From Pseudomonadota bacterium (GTDB lineage Bacteria; Pseudomonadota; Gammaproteobacteria; Burkholderiales; Rhodocyclaceae), in contig JAGTRU010000011.1 of NCBI GenBank assembly GCA_018261905.1, positions 1-64,000 on the forward strand: a DNA stretch of 64,000 bases. Reading direction: 5' to 3'. Numbering within the stretch: position 1 is the first letter of the stretch; the number at the start of each line of letters is the position of its first letter. Below, one piece after another: positions 29,675 through 38,782 of this stretch. The translations under genes and the position numbers were made by a program. Below the pieces are notes generated by a model. That model was given only the letters and a program-made list of their open reading frames with translations. It made no database searches and was not told the origin of the DNA.

Positions 29675-31765
29675 TCAGGGCAACGTATAGCTGTTCAGCG
29701 CCCGGGGTAGCTTGATCAGCCAGAGGCGGGTCGGTCGTTCGCTGTCGCTGCCCCGGGTGACGCGGCCGCTTACCGCACCGCTTGGGCAATTGCCATCGTT
29801 GATGATGGCACCATTGACATCGACCGAGCAGGCGGTGATGTCGCCCTCGACAAATTTTCCGCTGGCATCAAGCAGCGTGGTGCGCAGACCGAAGTCGTTG
29901 TCGTTGATCAGCGCCAGCGTCCTGTCGTCGACCAGGCTTAGGCCTTCGGCTTTTTCGGCGCTCCAGCCGATGGCGTTGAGGTCGAGCAGCACGGTTTTCT
30001 TGAGCGTGATGACGGTGGACCAGGGGTGCGTTGTCGAGGTCGTACCGTCAATGCTGTTCTTCTCCAGCTCGATGCCATCGTTGGTAATTTCGGTGGCACC
30101 GCTCGGGATTTCCACCAACATCACAAAATTGCGTACCTTGCCGCTGCTGTCGGCGCCTTGTTCGATCACCAGAAACTTGCCGTTGGAGAGCGCCATCAGG
30201 TCGCCGAGCTTGGCACTGCCGGTGCGGTTTCTATCCCATTTCTCGCCGGCTGTGCTCAAGGGGTAATTGAGCGGATAGGCGTAGAGTTTCGAGGTTTCGG
30301 TCGTCGGGTCGAATTCAAGCCAGCGGGCGAATTGGGCATAGTCCTTGATTTTGGCCTTGTCCGTTGTCTTGCCGTCCTGGTTGAGGTCTTTGCTATCCGT
30401 GGTGCTGATTGATTTGGCGTTGCTGTCAAAGGGCTCGATCGGGCTCTGCAGGAATCCGTGCAGCTTGCCGCTAGCGGTCATGGTCAGGCCTTCCATGCCG
30501 CGATTGGCGCGCCGATTCTTGAGGATATTCGGAAGGTCGCCGACGCCCGTTCCTGGCTGGTATTTCTTGAGAATCACGCCGCTCGTGGCGTCGATCTTGA
30601 CGATGAAAGGGCCATATTCGTCGGAAGTCCAGAACACCTTGTTCGTTGCGTCATAGACCAGGCTTTCGGTATCCAGTCCGTTACTGTCGAAATCCGCTTT
30701 GCTCGCCACGAACTTGAGTTCGTCGGTCAGCGGAATTTCCCCGCTGCTGCCGGTTGTGCCGGCGGGCAGCGGGCGCCCGGAGATCTTGGTCGTCGCATTG
30801 AGCTTGAGCGGCAGCAGCGACTTGATAACCGCACCCGCCTTGCCGATCGAGATCAGGCCGATGGCAGGGGTGAAGCCGGGGGCCGGAAACATCTTGCTGA
30901 TGCTGCTCTTGGTGGCGTCGCCAGGGTTTGGGGCGTTCGGGCTGTCGCCATTGGGGCCGCGGTCGGTGATGGCATAAAATTCCAGTTCACCATTCGTCGC
31001 CTTGCCCTTGAATGCCAGCCCGGAGCCGACCGCCGGGAAGAAACCGTCGGCGAAATCTTTCTTGGCCGCGCCGTTGCTGCCTTCATAGGGGACATAGAGG
31101 GAAGCGTCGGCGCGCAAGGTGTATTTGGAAATCGTTACGTCGCCGCCAGCCGTTGCCACTGCGACCTTGCTGGTGTCGCCTTGGCCGCGCGTCGTGGCCA
31201 GCGTTCCCTCGAAATGCTCCTTGGCCAGTTTGCGGCGGCTGTCGTTCGGTGCGCGATCCTTGTAGGAGTTGCCGAATTTGTCCTCGATGCCGGGCAGCAG
31301 CGCGGCGAGGTCGATATCGAAAGCGCTGGCGGCCTTGCTGAAGTCAAGGAATTTGCCGGAGAAGCTGGCGAGCATGGCGCTGCTGATCTTGATCCCGTTG
31401 GCCGGATTGTCGTCCTCGTCCAGTGATTGCAGGAAAAGAAGACGGTTGTTCACCTTGTCGTCGTCGCCCGTCCAGGCAGCAATGCCAGCCAACTCCAGCG
31501 GCGTGATGGTCGTGGCGCAAGCGACGCTGCCGAGGGTGACATCGCCCAACCTGAAAGTGATGGTGTCGCCGGCCAGGCATTCAAAGCCGCCGCTGGTATT
31601 GGTCGTGCCGTTTTTGCCGGAAGGGCTGGCGCGATAGGCGACACCCTCGACGGCCGAGTCGAGCAGCGTGCCGGAGACCGCTGCCGACGAAGAGCTGTTG
31701 CTGTCAAGGCACCCGCCTAGGCCAAAAGCCGCTGCGATTGCGACAATACTGATTTTTTTCTGCAT
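29675..31765 (-). CDS. Lipoprotein with esterase-like/phytase-like beta-propeller domain
   Basis: 696 residues. The N-terminal signal ends in a lipobox (FGLGGC, Cys about 19), followed by a Ser-rich spacer. Residues about 30-190 form an unfamiliar Gly/Asp-rich domain with paired cysteines ([18 protein letters not shown]). Residues about 225-690 match the family named esterase-like activity of phytase: [62 protein letters not shown]. Members of this family are extracytoplasmic and thought to hydrolyse phosphoester substrates; the exact substrate here is unknown. I use ATG 31765, preceded by AGGG, because it creates the signal peptide. Lys/Thr/Ser content and weaker codon bias differ from neighbours, suggesting later acquisition. 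Confidence 0.82.
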   Translation of the reverse strand: MQKKISIVAIAAAFGLGGCLDSNSSSSAAVSGTLLDSAVEGVAYRASPSGKNGTTNTSGGFECLAGDTITFRLGDVTLGSVACATTITPLELAGIAAWTGDDDKVNNRLLFLQSLDEDDNPANGIKISSAMLASFSGKFLDFSKAASAFDIDLAALLPGIEDKFGNSYKDRAPNDSRRKLAKEHFEGTLATTRGQGDTSKVAVATAGGDVTISKYTLRADASLYVPYEGSNGAAKKDFADGFFPAVGSGLAFKGKATNGELEFYAITDRGPNGDSPNAPNPGDATKSSISKMFPAPGFTPAIGLISIGKAGAVIKSLLPLKLNATTKISGRPLPAGTTGSSGEIPLTDELKFVASKADFDSNGLDTESLVYDATNKVFWTSDEYGPFIVKIDATSGVILKKYQPGTGVGDLPNILKNRRANRGMEGLTMTASGKLHGFLQSPIEPFDSNAKSISTTDSKDLNQDGKTTDKAKIKDYAQFARWLEFDPTTETSKLYAYPLNYPLSTAGEKWDRNRTGSAKLGDLMALSNGKFLVIEQGADSSGKVRNFVMLVEIPSGATEITNDGIELEKNSIDGTTSTTHPWSTVITLKKTVLLDLNAIGWSAEKAEGLSLVDDRTLALINDNDFGLRTTLLDASGKFVEGDITACSVDVNGAIINDGNCPSGAVSGRVTRGSDSERPTRLWLIKLPRALNSYTLP

Positions 31766-32003
31766 GTTTTGCCCTGGAAATATTAACACTCGCGCAGGCG
31801 CGAATTCGGTGAGTAGGGGATGCCTGATGGTTGCTTGCGACGTCGATAGGCGCCGCATGGCCAGCATGATTCTCGGCGCCGAGAGTGACAGCCCTATGAC
31901 AGCGAATTCCGGGCCAAAAATTGAGGCGGAATGGCTTGACGGAAATCTAATTCGCTGCTGGCAAAATCGATTGTTCGCTTGTTTTTCCTTTAAAATCTCG
32001 GCC
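31766..32003. other. Divergent regulatory spacer between the phytase-like gene and algH
   Basis: 238 bases without a gene. It holds a GGCGCC...GGCGCC pair about 30 bases apart near 31850-31883 and a TTTAAAAT stretch just before algH. I cannot assign promoters with confidence. Confidence 0.35.
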
Positions 32004-32564
32004 ATGAACAGCGTCAACCTCACCAACAATTTCCTGATCGCCATGCCGGCGCTTGAGGATCTCTATTTTTCCAACGCCCTCGTCTATATCTGCGAACACA
32101 ACGAGAACGGCGCGCTGGGGATCATCGTCAATCGGCCGATTGACATGAGCCTGTCCGGCTTGTTCGAAAAAATCGATATCAAGCTGGAGGCCGAGCAGAT
32201 GGCCAAGGTGCCGGTCTATTTCGGTGGGCCGGTGCAGCTTGATCGCGGGTTCGTTCTGCACCGCCCGATTGGCCAATGGCAATCGACCCTGGCGGTCAGC
32301 AGCGAGATCGGTCTGACCAGTTCGCGCGATGTGCTGGCGGCCGTGGGCAGCCAGGGGCTGCCCTCGGAAATCCTGGTCACCCTGGGTTACGCCGGTTGGG
32401 AAGCCGGCCAGCTCGAAGACGAACTGGCCCAGAATTCCTGGCTGACGGTGCCGGCCAAGGCCAGCATCCTCTTCGACTTGCCGGCGGAAGAACGTCTGCC
32501 GGCCGCCATGCAGAACCTTGGCATCAGTTTCACCCAACTTTCCGACGTGGCCGGACACGCCTGA
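32004..32564 (+). CDS. algH: YqgE/AlgH family protein
   Basis: 186 residues matching YqgE/AlgH (DUF179): [20 protein letters not shown] at the start, [19 protein letters not shown] near residue 28, [16 protein letters not shown] near 72, and [20 protein letters not shown] near 130. The biochemical function is not settled; AlgH was named for an effect on alginate in Pseudomonas. It lies directly upstream of ruvX, as in most proteobacteria, and starts the algH-ruvX-pyrR-pyrB-pyrC' operon. Confidence 0.93.
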   Translation: MNSVNLTNNFLIAMPALEDLYFSNALVYICEHNENGALGIIVNRPIDMSLSGLFEKIDIKLEAEQMAKVPVYFGGPVQLDRGFVLHRPIGQWQSTLAVSSEIGLTSSRDVLAAVGSQGLPSEILVTLGYAGWEAGQLEDELAQNSWLTVPAKASILFDLPAEERLPAAMQNLGISFTQLSDVAGHA

Positions 32565-32566
32565 GC

Positions 32567-33004
32567 GTGGGTACAGTCCTGGCATTCGATTTCGGTGAAA
32601 AGCGGATTGGCGTCGCGACCGGCGAAACCCTGCTCGGTACGGCGCATCCGCTGACCACCATTCACGCCGAGTCGAACGATGATCGCTTCGCCGCCATTGC
32701 CAAGCTGGTTGCCGAATGGCAGCCGGAACAACTGGTGGTCGGCCGGCCCACCCACGCCGACGGTACACCGCATGAAATGACCCGCCTGGCCACCAAGTTC
32801 GCCGAGCGTCTGCAGCGGCGTTACAAGCTGCCGGTCGGCTTCGCCGACGAGCGCCTGACCTCGCTCGATGCCCAGGCCCGCTTGCGCGAAACCGGTCGCA
32901 ACAGCCGATCCGCCAAGCCGCTGCTCGATGCGGTGGCGGCCCAACTCATTCTCCAAACCTGGTTTGAAAGTCCGCATGTCCCAACTGCCCAAGCTGATAA
33001 ATGA
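32567..33004 (+). CDS. ruvX: RuvX/YqgF, RNase H-fold nuclease (16S rRNA 5' processing / Holliday junction type)
   Basis: 145 residues. RuvC/RNase H-like fold with VLAFDFGEKRIGVATGE near residue 4 (catalytic Asp), LVVGRPTHADG near 58, FADERLTSLDA near 93 and a final SAKPLLDAVAAQLIL with the last Asp. The family matures the 5' end of 16S rRNA; a Holliday-junction role was also proposed. It starts at GTG 32567, two bases after the algH stop. Its last 29 bases overlap pyrR. Confidence 0.9.
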   Translation: MGTVLAFDFGEKRIGVATGETLLGTAHPLTTIHAESNDDRFAAIAKLVAEWQPEQLVVGRPTHADGTPHEMTRLATKFAERLQRRYKLPVGFADERLTSLDAQARLRETGRNSRSAKPLLDAVAAQLILQTWFESPHVPTAQADK

Positions 33005-33497
33005 GCCGCTGCCCGATGCCGAGGCCCAGTGTCGCCAGCTGGCCGAACTGATCCGGCCACAATTGCACCACAATCCCGCCCTGGTCGGTATATTCAGCGG
33101 CGGTGCCTGGATTGCCGAACGGCTGAAGGAACTCCTCGATCTGCCGGAAGAGGTTGGCATGATCGATGTTTCCTTTTACCGCGACGACTTCGCCGAAAAA
33201 GGCCTGCATCCGCAATGTCGGCCGACCTTGATTCCGTTCGATGTCGAAGGTCGCCATCTGATCCTGGTCGATGACGTGCTCTATACCGGGCGCACGACGC
33301 GGGCGGCGATCAACGAGCTGTTCGACTACGGCCGCCCGGCCTCGGTCGGCATGGCCGTGTTGGCCGATCGCGGCGAACGCGAACTGCCGATCGCCGCGAC
33401 CTACTGCGTCTGGGAGGTGGCCCTGACCGATGGGCAGAATCTGGTCCTTGGCCGCAAGGATGACGGTCAACTCGCCTGGAGGCTGGAACATGCATAA
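32976..33497 (+). CDS. pyrR: PyrR-type uracil phosphoribosyltransferase / pyr regulator
   Basis: 173 residues, type I phosphoribosyltransferase fold with the PRPP loop [18 protein letters not shown] near residue 95 and a flexible hood SFYRDDF near 67. PyrR in Gram-positives attenuates the pyr operon by binding RNA; in Pseudomonas-type operons it also sits before pyrB. ATG 32976 lies inside ruvX in another frame, so the genes are translationally linked. pyrB begins 8 bases before its end. No obvious anti-terminator/terminator leader is visible upstream. Confidence 0.92.
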   Translation: MSQLPKLINEPLPDAEAQCRQLAELIRPQLHHNPALVGIFSGGAWIAERLKELLDLPEEVGMIDVSFYRDDFAEKGLHPQCRPTLIPFDVEGRHLILVDDVLYTGRTTRAAINELFDYGRPASVGMAVLADRGERELPIAATYCVWEVALTDGQNLVLGRKDDGQLAWRLEHA

Positions 33498-34449
33498 CCC
33501 GCAGTTGAACAAGGATGGCGAGCTGATTCACCTGATGTCGATCGAGGGCCTGCCGCAACGGATACTGACGCAGATTCTCGATACCGCCCAATCCTTCATG
33601 GAAGTCTCGGCCCGCGAAGTCAAGAAGGTGCCGTTGCTGCGTGGCAAGAGCGTCTTCAACTTGTTCTTCGAGAACTCGACGCGCACCCGGACGACCTTCG
33701 AGATCGCCGCCAAGCGCCTCTCCGCCGACGTCATCAATCTCGATATCAACAAGTCGTCGACAGCCAAGGGCGAAACCCTGCTCGATACCATCGACAACCT
33801 GTGTGCCATGCACGCCAACCTGTTCGTCGTGCGCCATGCCTCAAGCGGCGCGCCCTACCTGATCGCCGAGCACCTGCAGCGCATCGGCCGTGACGACGTG
33901 CATGTGGTGAATGCCGGTGACGGCCGCCATGCCCACCCGACGCAGGGCCTGCTCGACATGTACACCATCCGTCATTACAAGAAGGATTTCTCGCAACTGC
34001 GCGTGGCCATCGTTGGCGACATCCTGCATTCGCGCGTCGCCCGTTCCGATATCCACGCCCTGACCACGCTCGGTGTGCCGGAAGTCCGCGCCATCGGTCC
34101 GGAAACCCTGCTTCCCAAGTACATGGACAAGCTCGGCGTGCAGGTTTTCCACAACATGGAAGAAGGTCTCCAGGATTGCGACGTGGTCATCATGCTGCGC
34201 CTGCAGAACGAACGCATGACCGGCGCCCTGTTGCCCTCGGCCGGCGAATACTTCCGCCATTACGGCCTGACGCCGCAGAAACTGGCGCGCGCCAAGCCGG
34301 ACGCCATCGTCATGCACCCGGGGCCGATGAATCGCGGTGTCGAAATCCATTCGGCGGTGGCCGACGGTCCGCAGGCCGTCATCCTGCCCCAGGTCACCTT
34401 CGGCATTGCCGTGCGCATGGCCGTCATGAGCATCGTTGCGGGGAATTGA
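33490..34449 (+). CDS. pyrB: Aspartate carbamoyltransferase catalytic subunit PyrB
   Basis: 319 residues. Condenses carbamoyl phosphate with aspartate, the committed step of pyrimidine synthesis. Carbamoyl-phosphate motif [13 protein letters not shown] is near residue 60, HARHPTQ-type loop [14 protein letters not shown] near 140, aspartate-binding LRLQNERM near 236, and [12 protein letters not shown] near 276. Start ATG 33490 overlaps pyrR. No pyrI regulatory gene follows; instead a dihydroorotase-like gene does, as in class A ATCases. Confidence 0.96.
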   Translation: MHNPQLNKDGELIHLMSIEGLPQRILTQILDTAQSFMEVSAREVKKVPLLRGKSVFNLFFENSTRTRTTFEIAAKRLSADVINLDINKSSTAKGETLLDTIDNLCAMHANLFVVRHASSGAPYLIAEHLQRIGRDDVHVVNAGDGRHAHPTQGLLDMYTIRHYKKDFSQLRVAIVGDILHSRVARSDIHALTTLGVPEVRAIGPETLLPKYMDKLGVQVFHNMEEGLQDCDVVIMLRLQNERMTGALLPSAGEYFRHYGLTPQKLARAKPDAIVMHPGPMNRGVEIHSAVADGPQAVILPQVTFGIAVRMAVMSIVAGN

Positions 34450-34454
34450 TCAGC

Positions 34455-35708
34455 ATGAATATCGAAATCAAGAACGGCCGCCTCATCGACCCGAAAAACG
34501 GCGTCGATCGCCGCACCTCGCTGTTTGTCGCCGGCGAGCGGATTGCCGGACTGGGCGACGCGCCGGCCGGCTTTGTCGCCGAGCAAACGATCGATGCCGC
34601 CGGCTGTGTCGTCTGTCCCGGCCTGATCGACCTCGGCGCCCGCCTCAACAGTATCGAGGCTGAACTGGCCGCCGCCGTGGCCGGTGGCGTCACCTCGGTG
34701 GTCGTCCCGCCGGATGCCGATCCGCCGCTCGACGAGCCGGAACTGGCCGACCGTCTGGTGCATCGTGGCGAGGAAATCGGCAAGGCGCGCATTCTGCCGC
34801 TCGGTGCCCTGACCCTCGGCCTCAACGGCGAACGCCTGGCCGAACTGGCCGGCCTGAAGAAGGCCGGTTGCGTCGCCTTCTCGCAGGCCAACCGGCCCAT
34901 GGTCGATACCGAAGCCCTGCTGCGGGCCATGGAATACGCCGGCACCTTCGATTTTGCCATTTGGCTGCAGCCGCAGGACTACTGGCTGTCGCGTAACGGC
35001 TTCGCGCATGAGGGCGAAGTGGCCAGCCGTCTCGGCCTGGCCGGCATTCCGGTCGCCGCCGAAACCATCGCCATCGCCACCATCCTCCAGTTGGTGCGTG
35101 ATACCGGTACCCGCGTCCATCTCACCCGGCTTTCCTCGGCGGCCGGGGTGGCACTGCTCAAAGGGGCCAGCGACGAGGGACTGCCGGTCAGTTTCGATGT
35201 CGGCGTGCATCACCTGTTGCTGACTGAAAACGACATCGGCTTCTTTAATCCACACGCCCGTTTCAATCCACCATTACGCGCCCAGAGCGACCGCCTGGCC
35301 TTGTCGCAGGCCGCTGCCGCCGGTTTGGCGGCGATTTGTTCCGACCATACGCCGGTCGCGGCCGACGACAAGCTGCTGCCTTTCGGCGAAGCCAAGCCGG
35401 GGGCTACCGGTCTTGAACTGCTCTTGCCGCTGACCCTGAAATGGGCGGCCGCCGCCGGTGTTTCGCTGGCCGACGCGCTGGCCCGGATTACCGCCGCCCC
35501 GGCCGCCGTGCTGGGCTTGCCGCTGGGTTCCCTGGCCGCGGGGGCGGCGGCCGATATCTGCATCTTCGATGCCGAGGAAAACTGGCTGGTGACGGCGGAA
35601 GCCCTGCGCAGCCGGGGCAAGAATTCGCCGTGGCTGGGTTATGCGATGAGCGGCAGGGTCAAAACGACGCTGGTCGCCGGCCGCCCGGTCTTTGCCGCCG
35701 GAGGTTAG
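34455..35708 (+). CDS. pyrX: Dihydroorotase-like protein PyrC' (probably non-catalytic ATCase partner)
   Basis: 417 residues of the amidohydrolase/dihydroorotase family. The overall fold signatures remain (VVCPGLIDLGARLN, GGVTSVVVPPDADPP, AAICSDHTPVAADDKLLPFG), but the HxH metal ligands that normally follow PG(L/F)ID are replaced by L-G-A-R-L near residue 56. That is the pattern of Pseudomonas PyrC', an inactive dihydroorotase needed to assemble class A aspartate carbamoyltransferase. It begins 5 bases after pyrB. A separate active pyrC should exist elsewhere in the genome. Confidence 0.88.
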   Translation: MNIEIKNGRLIDPKNGVDRRTSLFVAGERIAGLGDAPAGFVAEQTIDAAGCVVCPGLIDLGARLNSIEAELAAAVAGGVTSVVVPPDADPPLDEPELADRLVHRGEEIGKARILPLGALTLGLNGERLAELAGLKKAGCVAFSQANRPMVDTEALLRAMEYAGTFDFAIWLQPQDYWLSRNGFAHEGEVASRLGLAGIPVAAETIAIATILQLVRDTGTRVHLTRLSSAAGVALLKGASDEGLPVSFDVGVHHLLLTENDIGFFNPHARFNPPLRAQSDRLALSQAAAAGLAAICSDHTPVAADDKLLPFGEAKPGATGLELLLPLTLKWAAAAGVSLADALARITAAPAAVLGLPLGSLAAGAAADICIFDAEENWLVTAEALRSRGKNSPWLGYAMSGRVKTTLVAGRPVFAAGG

Positions 35709-35871
35709 TGGCGGGTTTCGCCCCGGCCTCGGCGGAGGCTACAAAAATTGACAAAATAATGACATATGGATTTTTGCGACAGCTACTACGATGTTGATTG
35801 CATCCGGGTTTTCTCTCCGTGATGCGAAAGCCAATGATTGATCAACATTGCTATAGCGGAGGTGAAAATTC

Positions 35872-36168
35872 ATGAAATACATTGTGGCGCTGCTGCTGGC
35901 CCTGCTGGCCTGCATCAACCTGGCCCTGGCCGCAGTCAATATCAACACGGCGACGCAGGACGAACTGGTCACCGTCAAGGGTATCGGTCCGAGCAAGGCC
36001 AAGGCGATCATCGATTACCGCACCAAGAATGGGCCATTCAAGTCCGTTGATGATCTGAAGGAGGTCAAGGGCTTTGGCGAAAAGACCCTGGCCAAGCTGA
36101 AGGCCGATCTGACCGTTGCCGGGGGTAGTGAGGCGCCCGCCCCGGCCGTTGTCAAAGCGAAGAAATAG
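35872..36168 (+). CDS. ComEA-like helix-hairpin-helix DNA-binding protein
   Basis: 98 residues. A signal peptide (about 1-21, LLLALLACINLALA) is followed by a double helix-hairpin-helix unit, VNINTATQDELVTVKGIGPSKAKAIIDYR then VDDLKEVKGFGEKTLAKLK, and an Ala/Pro/Lys tail. ComEA-type proteins bind incoming DNA in the periplasm during transformation; with a twitching pilus system encoded around it, a role in DNA uptake is plausible but inferred. GGAGGTGA precedes ATG 35872. A strong terminator follows immediately, so it is monocistronic. Confidence 0.9.
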   Translation: MKYIVALLLALLACINLALAAVNINTATQDELVTVKGIGPSKAKAIIDYRTKNGPFKSVDDLKEVKGFGEKTLAKLKADLTVAGGSEAPAPAVVKAKK

Positions 36169-36188
36169 GGGCCGTTACGGCACCCAGC

Positions 36189-36216
36189 AACGGCGGGATT
36201 TCCCGCCGTTTTTTTA
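36189..36216 (+). terminator. Rho-independent terminator after the ComEA-like gene
   Basis: AACGGCGGGA pairs with CCCGCCGTT through a very short loop and is followed by seven T. Confidence 0.92.
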
Positions 36217-36405
36217 TGGGAGGCCGCTTGCCAGGGATGCAAAAATACCTTGCTGCAGCGTCGCAAAGGCGCAGAGAAAAACGTGAAAACAGTGGCTTGC
36301 GTCGTATTTGCAGCTCACCCAGAAGGTGTGCCAAATAATCCCGGCACGCCTTTTTTCCTCCGTATCGCTGCGTCTCCGCGGTTCAGTTGCGTTTTCTAGG
36401 ATGAT
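36217..36405. repeat. Structured intergenic element with GCGCAGAG-type inverted repeat
   Basis: No gene. TGCAAAAATAC (36238-36248) faces GTATTTGCA (36304-36312), enclosing a GTCGCAAAGGCGCAGAG stretch. A related sequence in reverse orientation (CTGCGTCTCCGCGGTTCAG, 36369-36387) lies beyond a second terminator. Such GCAGAGACGC-like intergenic repeats recur in many proteobacterial genomes. Dispersed repeat or small RNA are both possible. Confidence 0.4.
36323..36356 (+). terminator. Second plus-strand rho-independent terminator with no gene before it
   Basis: AAGGTGTGCC pairs with GGCACGCCTT (one G-T pair), ten-base loop, then TTTTTT. It lies 107 bases beyond the previous terminator and no coding sequence lies between. 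Confidence 0.7.
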
Positions 36406-36699
36406 TCAGTGGCTGGCCAGGCGGGCGATGCTTTCGGGAGTGGCGCCGACCACCTCGAGTACCTTGCGGCGCGAGGTCTGGCCGCTTTTCAGGGTAACCG
36501 CCGATTTCGGCAGATGGAGAACCTCGGCCAGGAACTTGAGCAGGGCCTCGTTGGCCTTGCCGTCGACCGGTGGTGCGGCCAGCCGGATTTTCAGGGCATC
36601 GCCGTGCAAGCCAGCAAATTCCGTCTTCTTGGCGCCCGGCTGGATATGCAGGGTGAGCGTCAGGCGCCCGTCGGCTGCCTGACGGAACCAGTCGCTCAC
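36406..36699 (-). CDS. yggU: YggU/DUF167 family protein
   Basis: 97 residues of the DUF167 (YggU) family: LTLHIQPGAKKTEFAGLHGD near residue 14, IRLAAPPVDGKANEALLKFL near 37, SGQTSRRKVLEV near 70. Function unknown; the family is often beside yggT/proC/yggS. It starts at GTG 36699, overlapping the yggT stop (GTGA). Last gene of the yggS-proC-yggT-yggU unit. No minus-strand terminator is evident right after it. Confidence 0.9.
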   Translation of the reverse strand: MSDWFRQAADGRLTLTLHIQPGAKKTEFAGLHGDALKIRLAAPPVDGKANEALLKFLAEVLHLPKSAVTLKSGQTSRRKVLEVVGATPESIARLASH

Positions 36700-37229
36700 A
36701 GGAACATCAGTGCCGCCTGCAGGAGCAGGATGGCAACCAGCGGTGACAGATCGATGCCGGAAATCAGCGGCACGACGCGGCGGATCGGGTCCAGCAGCGG
36801 TCGGGTCAGTTGCTGGGCCGGCGCCGCCAGCGGCGAATAGGGATTGATCCAGGAGAGTACGGCCTGCAGGATGAGGGCGCCGATCAGGACATAAACGGCC
36901 AGCCGCAACAGGCTGCGCAACGCGAACCACACCGCCATCAGGGCAATGCCCTCGCTATTGACGCTCAGGTCGCGCCCGGAGAGCACGACGAGCAGGGCCG
37001 AGAGCAGCAGTTGCAGGGCCAGCGCGGCAAACAGGCTGGACCAGTCGAAGCCGCCGGTGCCGGGGATGATCCGGCGCAACGGCTTGACCGCCCAGTTGGT
37101 GAGGGCGACGACGAAATGGCCGATCTGCCCTCCAAACGAAACGCGCATCGCCTGCATCATGAAGCGCAGCAGGAACAGCGTACAAAAGAAGCTGACGACC
37201 GCGTCAATGAGGAAGAACAGGGCTTGCAT
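36696..37229 (-). CDS. yggT: YggT family membrane protein
   Basis: 177 residues, two YggT repeats, each with a hydrophobic helix pair and the motif PLRRIIP / PIRRVVP (residues about 50 and 150) before a short re-entrant segment. Family proteins are inner-membrane proteins linked to osmotic or potassium homeostasis and, in Gram-positives, to division. The ATG overlaps the proC stop by one base. Confidence 0.9.
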   Translation of the reverse strand: MQALFFLIDAVVSFFCTLFLLRFMMQAMRVSFGGQIGHFVVALTNWAVKPLRRIIPGTGGFDWSSLFAALALQLLLSALLVVLSGRDLSVNSEGIALMAVWFALRSLLRLAVYVLIGALILQAVLSWINPYSPLAAPAQQLTRPLLDPIRRVVPLISGIDLSPLVAILLLQAALMFL

Positions 37230-38041
37230 CAGGAAGCTCCTAGCTGTTTGCCGAGTTCTCTGCCGCGTGCCTCGGCGGCCATGACGCCGGCGACGATGCC
37301 TTCCTTGACGCCCTTTTCGGCCATGGTCTGCAGGGCCGCAGCGGTGGTGCCGCCCTTGGAGGTGACGCGCTCGCGCAATACGGCGGCCGGTTCGGCCGAC
37401 TGGGCGGCCAGGGCGGCGGCGCCTTGGACCGTCTCGATGGCCAACTGGCGCCCTTGTTCCGGCGTGAAGCCGAGATCGGCGGCGGCCTGCTGCAGGGCTT
37501 CGATGAACAGAAAGACGTAGGCCGGGCCGCTGCCGGAAAGGGCGGTGACGCCATCCATCCGGCTTTCGTCGGCAATCCATACGGTGCTTCCGACGGCACG
37601 CAGGACGCGGTCGGCCGCGGCGCGCTCGGCTTCGCTGACTTCCGGCAGCGGACAGAGGCCGGTGATGCCAGCTCCGATCAGGGCCGGAGTGTTGGGCATG
37701 CAGCGCACAATCTTGCGGTGGCCGCCGAGAAAACGGGCCAGGGTTTCCAGGTCGAGGCCGGCAGCGATGCTGACCACCAGTGCCTGGCCCAGCTTGCCGC
37801 CGAGCGGCCTGACGGCATCCTTCATCTGCTGCGGCTTGACCGCCAGCAGCAGCAGGTCGCCAACTCCGGTCAACGGCTCGGCAGAATCGAGGCAGTTCAC
37901 GCCGTAGCTTTGCGTCAGCTTGTGGCGCGCCTCGCTGCCCGGATCAATGACGGTAATGTCGGCGGCGGTAAAACCCTGTTTCAACATGCCGCCGATCAGC
38001 GCGTTGGCCATGTTGCCGCCACCGAGAAAAGTAATTTTCAT
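37229..38041 (-). CDS. proC: Pyrroline-5-carboxylate reductase ProC
   Basis: 270 residues. Last step of proline synthesis. Rossmann motif ITFLGGGNMANALIGGML at the start, LLAVKPQQM near residue 68, VRCMPNTPALIGAGITGL near 110, and the C-terminal signature MDGVTALSGSGPAYVFLFIEAL near 160 with EQGRQLAIETVQGAA. Overlaps yggS by 4 bases. Confidence 0.96.
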   Translation of the reverse strand: MKITFLGGGNMANALIGGMLKQGFTAADITVIDPGSEARHKLTQSYGVNCLDSAEPLTGVGDLLLLAVKPQQMKDAVRPLGGKLGQALVVSIAAGLDLETLARFLGGHRKIVRCMPNTPALIGAGITGLCPLPEVSEAERAAADRVLRAVGSTVWIADESRMDGVTALSGSGPAYVFLFIEALQQAAADLGFTPEQGRQLAIETVQGAAALAAQSAEPAAVLRERVTSKGGTTAAALQTMAEKGVKEGIVAGVMAAEARGRELGKQLGAS

Positions 38042-38727
38042 GCGTAGTTTCTTTCACCAAAAATGGCCGTGCCGATGCGGACGATGGTCGCGCCCTCGGC
38101 TACGGCAGCTTCAAGATCATGAGTCATGCCGATCGACAGCGTGTCGAGCGGCAGACCCGCTGAGCGGAGTGTTTCGTAAAGTTGCCGCAATTCGCGGAAG
38201 GGTCGCCGCTGCGCCGACAGTTCGTCGACCGGCTGGGGGATGGCCATCAGGCCGCGCAGGCGAAGATGCGGCAAGGCGGCAACGGCCTGGCACAGGGCGG
38301 CCGCCTGGTGCGGCGGGCAGCCGCTCTTGCTGGCCTCGCCGGAAACATTGACCTGGACGCAGACCTGGAGCGGCGGCAGATGCGCCGGGCGCTGGGCGGA
38401 CAGGCGTTCGGCAATTTTCAGACGATCGATCGAGTGTACCCAGGCGAAGTGTTCTGCGACCTGGCGGCTCTTGTTGCTTTGCAGCGGACCGATGAAGTGC
38501 CATTCGAGTCCCAGGTCGGCGGTGGCGACCACTTTTTCGCAGCCTTCCTGGACGTAATTTTCGGCGAAAGCGCGTTGCCCGGCCGCTGCTGCAACGAGAA
38601 TGTCGGCCAGCGGCTTGGTCTTGCTGACGGCGAGCAATTGAATCTCTTCCGGCCGGCGGCCGGCCGCATTTGCGGCGGCGGCGATACGGGCCCGGACTGC
38701 TTGCAGGTTGGTGGCGATTGCGCTCAT
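38038..38727 (-). CDS. yggS: YggS-family PLP homeostasis protein
   Basis: 229 residues. Single-domain alanine-racemase-like fold that binds PLP and helps control its free level. Schiff-base Lys in LLAVSKTKP near residue 37, GQRAFAENYVQEG near 50, WHFIGPLQSNKSR near 80, and the phosphate-binding SIGMTHDLEAAVAEGATIVRIG split across about 198-221. Start ATG 38727 is chosen because the family begins a few residues before NLQAVR; upstream in-frame starts would run into the spacer before pilT. Confidence 0.94.
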   Translation of the reverse strand: MSAIATNLQAVRARIAAAANAAGRRPEEIQLLAVSKTKPLADILVAAAAGQRAFAENYVQEGCEKVVATADLGLEWHFIGPLQSNKSRQVAEHFAWVHSIDRLKIAERLSAQRPAHLPPLQVCVQVNVSGEASKSGCPPHQAAALCQAVAALPHLRLRGLMAIPQPVDELSAQRRPFRELRQLYETLRSAGLPLDTLSIGMTHDLEAAVAEGATIVRIGTAIFGERNYA

Positions 38728-38782
38728 AATCCAATGGAATTGCGTCTGCTTCCAGTATACACGCGCCTTAAGGACGATCCGC

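Noticed and set aside
31766..32044. N-terminal extension of the phytase-like gene to 32044
   Set aside because: It would cross the divergent algH start and bury the lipoprotein signal peptide; the start at 31765 is better.
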